DNA of 64,000 nt, taken from the NCBI GenBank assembly GCA_947034885.2, contig OX344755.2, positions 2,172,501 to 2,236,500 on the forward strand. Reading direction: 5' to 3'. This document shows positions 58,673 through 64,000 of this stretch, piece by piece. The notes beneath the pieces were generated by a model that was not told where the DNA came from, made no database searches, and worked only from the letters and a program-made list of their open reading frames with translations. Source of the stretch: Thuidium tamariscinum (Eukaryota > Streptophyta > Bryopsida > Hypnales > Thuidiaceae). Position 1 is the stretch's first letter; every line of letters begins with the position of its first letter. Made by a program: the position numbers and the translations under genes.

Positions 58673-61298
58673 CGACGACGGCGCAGCTCTCGTAGCATCG
58701 AAGGCGAAGGAGCTGGAACAGGAATGGACCTCGACAACTCAGGAAGTCCAGAAGCAGATGCAGCTGCTGGCCTCGTACGGGACGACGGCAGCAGGCGGGG
58801 TGGCGGATGCGGCGATGGTGCCGCGGACGAATGCGTTGCTGCAGGATCACATGGCCAAGCTGCGAACCCTAATCGTGAGCTACGAAATGCTGGTGCAGCA
58901 GTATCCGACGTAAGTGGGGGGTGTTAGGGTTTTTCTTTTCTCGGAATTTGTGAATTATGAATCCAAACCAATTTTCTGAGCTTTAGGTCTGAAAACCCTA
59001 ATCGTCTGCTACGGAATGGTTGCGCAGCAGGATCATCTGTAATTGTCGTAATTGCCGTGTTTGGGTTTCTGGTTTTTTTGGACTTTGAGAATCTGTGATC
59101 CATTCTAATTTTTTAGGGTTTTGGTGATGTGATGATGTGGTGAAGTGAGGAGGGAGTGCAGGCGGGGATGAGGACCGTGCAGGAATGGAAGGATCAAATT
59201 CATGCGTGAGTTCATCGCATCCCTTCCACCTTTTGTTGTGGCTTTCTTTTTTGGTCAATGTAGTATTATTTTAGGTTTGTCATGATAGGAAATTTGTGGA
59301 GATGGGAGTTTGATTCGCTGTAATTGAGGTCAGTATATGAGGTGTTAATTTTTTTTGTCACCTTGTGATCAAATGTCCAACATCTTAGGTTATTAGGTTG
59401 TTTGGGGTTCTTCTGCCGCAATTAGGTGGGTGAATGCTTTTGTCGCAGTTATAGTGAGGGGCATGGTTCTCTGTGAAAGGTTCTGTACAATTTGATGTAA
59501 GTCTCCAACTTAGGCTTGTATGTGTAGATTGCGAATGAGCTCAAGAAATGCCAATCTTCAAGCTAAGAAAAACATCGATCAAGCTATTGTGAGTGAGGTA
59601 AGACACGTATTACCTTAAACTTGGAGTGGTTACTTCCATCGCTGCGCAAGTGTTTTCGATTGGTTTCATGCTTGGAGAGGTCAATTTAAACCTCAACACC
59701 ATGAGTGGCACACTTCCACTGGTGCACTGTGTGCACTACTGTGATTTTATGGCAACAGTAAAACATGGGAATAAACCTCACCTCTGAATTGTTAGTGCAA
59801 TTGTGCCACACGATTTTGTTGAAACATGTCATTAAGCAAAGCGTGGATACTGAAGCGGATGAAAATGTAATCTCTACTTAACTTTCAGCACATGCTTTGT
59901 TTTTTCAGAGAGAACAGCTTCTCTCCGGTGGACAGGATGTTGACCTTCGCCGCCGGCAGTTGCAGTATGATCAATTCTTCCTCTTCTTTGTGCCTCTCAA
60001 ATTCATCTTATGAAAATGCAAATTTTTTCTTTGATAATTTGTGCTTTTCTTTCTATTTAAAACCTTCTCAAATAAGAAATTTATTGGACCCTTTACTGCG
60101 ATTGAATTCCTATCATGTACTTTTGGCTAATATATGTTTGCGTATTGAAGGACACAGGCTGGAATGGCTTCTTCTGCTGAGGGTATCACTGATGGATTGC
60201 GTCGCACCCGCCAAATGATGAGGCAGGTCAGCAAGATGATCAACTGGCCTTTTGTTTTTCAATTATGGAAAACTTGCTTTTTGATACATAGTAATAGCGG
60301 TTGTGAGTGCCCCTACTAAGTTAAAACTGCATGGATTGCACTTTTTTAATAGACACTTTAGCATATGCTTGTTTACAGTGGTAATCTTGCATGTGTGCTA
60401 TGTCATGGTTGGTGTGTTGTCATTTCTGTTAATGTGGAGTTAAACCTAATCTTGGATCTTTGTAGGAGGTGGATCGAAATATGGCTACTTTGAGTGTACT
60501 AGGTAAGTTCGCACAATTTCATAGAAAGTTCATTACCACCTCTTTATTGATGAACTCACAAAACTACGACCATTAATTTGGAAAGATTCACATCTTATCA
60601 GTCAGTAACCAAGATATTATTGATGCTACCTGATGTTCCTAGATTCCAGTAGATATTAAGTGTTTCTTTGTTGGCCATGGTCAGATCAATCAAATGCAAC
60701 ACTCAGAAATGCAGATGCAGAGTACAAAGGTCAACGTTCCATTTTAAGTGTGACTCGTTCCAAGATTACCTTATTGACGAGGCAGGATTTGATTGACAGG
60801 TACAATGGCCTCTTTTTTTGGTTTTGAAGTTTGTTTAGTTCACACTATTGTAGGGAAGTGATTTCCTATCCAATTCTAATAGTACTACAAGTTACTTCTA
60901 ATTGTCTCACTAATTCGTTGGTGAAAGCATTCCTAATCTTGTGCATTGGTGACAAATTTCAAATTAGGGCGTTGGTGATCTTCTTCGTCTTCGTTTTTCT
61001 CTGTGTATGTTTCTACATCACATTGAAGCGGCTGCCAGTTGTGAAGCATTATGTACGAGGATCTCCAGGATTACCTGTGCGTCAGCCACCGCCAAAGATA
61101 CCTCCACCACCTTCCTATTCACAACCTCCCTCACAAGATTCCTTTTCCCGAGGTGGTGGGCATCATCCCGATCTTTATGACTCTGTTCCTAAGTCTCACG
61201 AGCACCAAGGTGTTCAGTCCCAGCTTCCAGGTGCTCCTGAATTCGTCTTACACACTGATGCTCGAGCATATGACCCTCGGTACCATGAAGAATTGTGA
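58560..61298 (+). CDS. SEC20: SEC20, ER Qb-type SNARE, with HEEL at the luminal C-terminus
   Basis: Eight exons fit one frame: 58560-58909, 59146-59205, 59528-59597, 59909-59964, 60151-60226, 60466-60502, 60685-60799 and 60968-61298 (364 residues; 340 if the second ATG at 58632 is used). The N-terminal part is acidic then helical (ELEQEWTSTTQEVQKQ). The SNARE helix runs from about ITDGLRRTRQMMRQEVDRN through ATLRNADAEYKGQRSIL to TLLTRQDLIDR, and a membrane segment of about 20 residues (ALVIFFVFVFLCVCFY) follows. This matches Sec20/BNIP1-family proteins, which act with Syntaxin 18/Ufe1 in Golgi-to-ER retrograde fusion. An unusual proline/serine-rich luminal tail of about 85 residues follows, ending YHEEL, a variant of the HDEL retrieval signal. 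Exon 2 borders are the least certain; the acceptor at 59145 was chosen to keep frame. Confidence 0.88.
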
Positions 61299-61680
61299 CT
61301 GGCTCTCACTGACATTACGAAATACCTTGTTTTCCAAAGATACATGTACTATTACGGTACATAGAGGGTTCTCACCATTCCTGATCTGTGATTTGCACGT
61401 TTGTATATTCTGTAAAACTCTTAATTGAGTGAAATCTCATTACGGAGAGAGTTACTGATGCATTATTGTCATTGTTAACATGACATCTCATTTTGTAATG
61501 TATCATATATGAAACACCAAGGAAAATCTTTTGTTGTAGCCAACGCATATGGAGTTGGTACATGAGTTTGAACCCGTCTAGGCAATTATTTCACTGTTTC
61601 TCTTCAATGTTCTATATATTGTTTTTTTGAATTTTTGCTCTGTGAACTTTGTGAAAACTTTGAATAGCCATTTGTGTAAC
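61299..61680. other. SEC20 3' UTR and flank
   Basis: Probable 3' UTR. From about 61368 it is also present, diverged, at 55768 onward. No further gene. Confidence 0.5.
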
Positions 61681-61960
61681 GTAGGTACACCCAAAATGGC
61701 ACCTGACCTTAAAGCGCCCTGTACAACGTGCATACATTTTCAAAATCAGTCCATTTTCAAAATCAGTCATGTACCCAGACTATAGATGGCACTTTCAGAA
61801 ACACACTTTGACTGTTAATAACTTTTGCATATGGTATCCAAATCCACTGTTCTTTGGTGTGTTGGAACATGCTTTCACTCACCAACAAGACTAAAAAAAA
61901 TCTGAACATAATAACAGGAACTAGGTGCAGTATGAAAAACTGGTGCTTTTGGGTACCTAA
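61681..61960. mobile_element. ~280-bp MITE, copy C of the AGGTAGGTACACCC family
   Basis: It starts GTAGGTACACCCAAAATGGC and ends CTTTTGGGTACCTA, with an interior closely matching copy A at 49810-50082 (CTTTCAGAAACACACTTTGA, CAAATCCACTGTTCTTTGG). The duplicated flank near 56080 lacks it, giving an empty site. The right end is slightly eroded. Confidence 0.8.
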
Positions 61961-63782
61961 GTACCCATTGTGTTATTTGAGGTGAGTCTTGTAGTGGAAG
62001 GAATATTTGGAATTGCAATGTGGATTGATTCTTGTGAGAGGTTGCATTTGAAAATTCTAACCCCTATATGCTTGAGGCATCAAAATCTTGTGTTTGTAAA
62101 ACTCTGAAGTTAAATCAAGTTGCTATTTTTAGTACATAGTCTGTATTTTTGGAGAATTCTTTTCAAAGTCTATTTTATTTTAAGTATCAAAAACTTGATC
62201 TTGAAAATGGTTGACTACGATTTTTCTATTTAAGATTTTGTGAAAGGGTACCCATTGTAATCTTGATTTTTTCTAGTGTTAAGGGCTCTTGGAAATGAGC
62301 CTCAAATACACTAAATCTTGGAGAAAAAATCACATTCAAAATTCATTCAAAACATTTGTGGAGTAGATTTTGAGAAGTCATAAATTGATTGGGGTTATGC
62401 ATGTCAGGCCCTTTCACTTTATATTTTTTTGGTCACCAACTTTATGGATTTGACTTGTGAAAAGAGGATTGAAAGACTTCACATGACTTTTGCAATTTTA
62501 CCACCATCATGATCAAATAGTATAATCTTTCAATCTATCAGTGATGATGTTACATTTTCTTTTCCTAAACAATCTTCAACATGTTTAGTTTGAATTTGTA
62601 TGGTTACATTTTAAATAGATAAAGCTCATCATAAAGTTGACTTTTTATTCACTTTAGAGCAAATTTCTAGAAGCTCAAAATAGGCCTTGAGCATTTAGGG
62701 GTTAATAGTATTGTCGAATTTGATAGGATATATTTAAGCCCTAGTTGTAGTATTCAAGCATTGAAAACTAAAAAGAAGTTGATATTCAGTCCTCCAACTA
62801 TTTTTTCAAATGCTTCTCCAAACAAAGTTGCTATTCTATAAGGGTGTGAATGTAAAGTTGTGAGCTTGTCAGCCTACAATTTTTTAAAGATTCTCTCTAA
62901 AATTTTTGACCAAATTTGATTAACTTTAGTAAATTTTAGTACCTATTATAGTGAACCTTTTACCATGTACCTATTATCATGGTTCCTTCAACAACCTTAC
63001 TATGCCATTTATTGCACTTTGCTATCTAGATTGTAATTAAAAAAATGGTGACTAATTAAGAATCTTTTGAAATCAAATGAGGTTATTCCATTTTAGTTTA
63101 GATTTTTATAATCCCTCATTCCCCTCTTTTTTCTTGGTATCTCTTAGCACCAATGGAAGTTCCATGACTCCGGCCCAAAAAATAATAATTTTTTATTTTA
63201 TTTTATTTTGATTGTAGCCAAGAGACTTTCTTAGGTACTAAGAGGTATTAAGAGTTAAGAAGGGGAGTCATCACAAAAATCAAATTAACAAAGTTTAACA
63301 AGAATCACATCAAGATGACAAATGTTTAATCATCTTCTTGACATTGAGAGGTACGAAGAAACAAGAAGGAATTGATGAACTAAACAATGATTAGATCAAA
63401 AAAGAAGAGGTGGATCCCTTGATGAAGACAATGATCAATTAATCAATAATTTTGTGTAACTAAGTTCATTCATTAAAAATTTAATCTTTATCAATCGATT
63501 GTTTTTCTTCTATTTAAGGTCTTAATAAGTTCAATTACTAACACATTAAGACAAAAATGTAGATATCCGCATTGGCTTATAAGAAGACCCACTTCCACTA
63601 TAAGATAGTTGTAAACAAAATGAAATTTGGTACAATTAAGCTCTTTCTACAAATAATGAATGAATTCTACAAAAAAGAATTCCAAAATCTAAACAAGTCC
63701 ACCAACTTGCAAATGAAGAGGGAATAATTGGTACTGTCCTATTGATCCTAAGAAGACTTATAATGCTATAAGACAATGATAA
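61961..63782. other. AT-rich DNA downstream of SEC20
   Basis: No credible gene. Part of it (61965-62050 and 62690-62840) is shared with 56090-56340; the intervening 62060-62690 is absent there and is probably an insertion without recognised ends. Confidence 0.45.
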
Positions 63783-63974
63783 CACTAGTAGAAAACGCAG
63801 GAATTTTGACAGAATTCTGTTGATTTGGTCGCGTTGTTCCGGTCACTGTTTTGTTGATTTCAACAAAAATCTGTTAATTCTAACAAATTTCTGTTGAAAT
63901 CAACAAAACAGTGACCGGAACAACGCGACCAAATCAATAGAATTCTGTCAAAATTCCTGCGTTTTCTACTAGTG
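63783..63974. mobile_element. 192-bp fold-back MITE with CACTAGTAGAAAA ends
   Basis: Two arms of about 80 bases are almost perfectly complementary, starting CACTAGTAGAAAACGCAGG and including GGTCGCGTTGTTCCGGTCAC, separated by a short loop. TGATAA occurs just outside the left end and overlapping the right end, so boundaries are ambiguous and a standard 3-bp CACTA duplication is not seen. The ends resemble CACTA-superfamily MITEs. Confidence 0.8.
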
Positions 63975-64000
63975 ATAAACCAAAATGAAATTTAGTTTGG

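Noticed and set aside
58422-58850. 142-codon minus-strand open frame
   Set aside because: Shadow of SEC20 exon 1, whose plus-strand frame joins the rest of the SNARE.

Overview
This is a nuclear segment from a land plant. The evidence is spliced genes with plant-type products (a plastid-type M41 metallopeptidase-like protein, a peroxisomal dienoyl-CoA isomerase ending in SKL, a trihelix factor), GT-AG introns, and AT-rich gene-poor DNA filled with plant DNA transposons. The lineage cannot be fixed from the sequence; a non-seed plant (bryophyte or lycophyte) is a guess. No rRNA, tRNA, CRISPR array, bacterial operon or virus-derived gene was seen.

Layout. About 1.2-5.3 kb (+): a complete seven-exon gene for an M41 (FtsH-protease-like) membrane protein without an AAA domain. 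7.3-8.4 kb (-): the DNA-binding part of a trihelix protein whose first exon was not found. 8.9-11.5 kb (-): a complete three-exon peroxisomal delta3,5-delta2,4-dienoyl-CoA isomerase whose first intron carries about five decayed units of roughly 208 bp. 13.5 kb (+): an orphan first exon. 12-35 kb: transposon territory, including a decayed MULE transposase gene (23.9-31.5 kb) split by a 298-bp hAT-type MITE and a 4,950-bp CACTA element, which itself carries another insertion. 36.8-43.8 kb (+): a complete 15-exon gene for TFIIIC subunit 5, with one intron that reads as a U12-type AT-AC intron. 44-58 kb: transposons, a 3.8-kb long-inverted-repeat structure, and scattered remains of a second SEC20 copy. 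58.6-61.3 kb (+): a complete eight-exon SEC20 SNARE gene. 61.3-64 kb: flanking DNA and a CACTA-ended hairpin element.

The intact genes are unrelated housekeeping functions (plastid proteolysis, beta-oxidation of unsaturated fatty acids, RNA polymerase III transcription, Golgi-ER retrograde fusion) and form no pathway or operon. The most informative signals are the AT-AC intron, the luminal proline-rich SEC20 tail ending in HEEL, short tandem duplications at the 5' ends of two genes, the tandem SEC20 duplication whose upstream copy was broken up by transposons, and a set of transposons with exact target-site duplications that allow insertions to be ordered. All splice models come from reading frame, intron phase and splice-site motifs alone.
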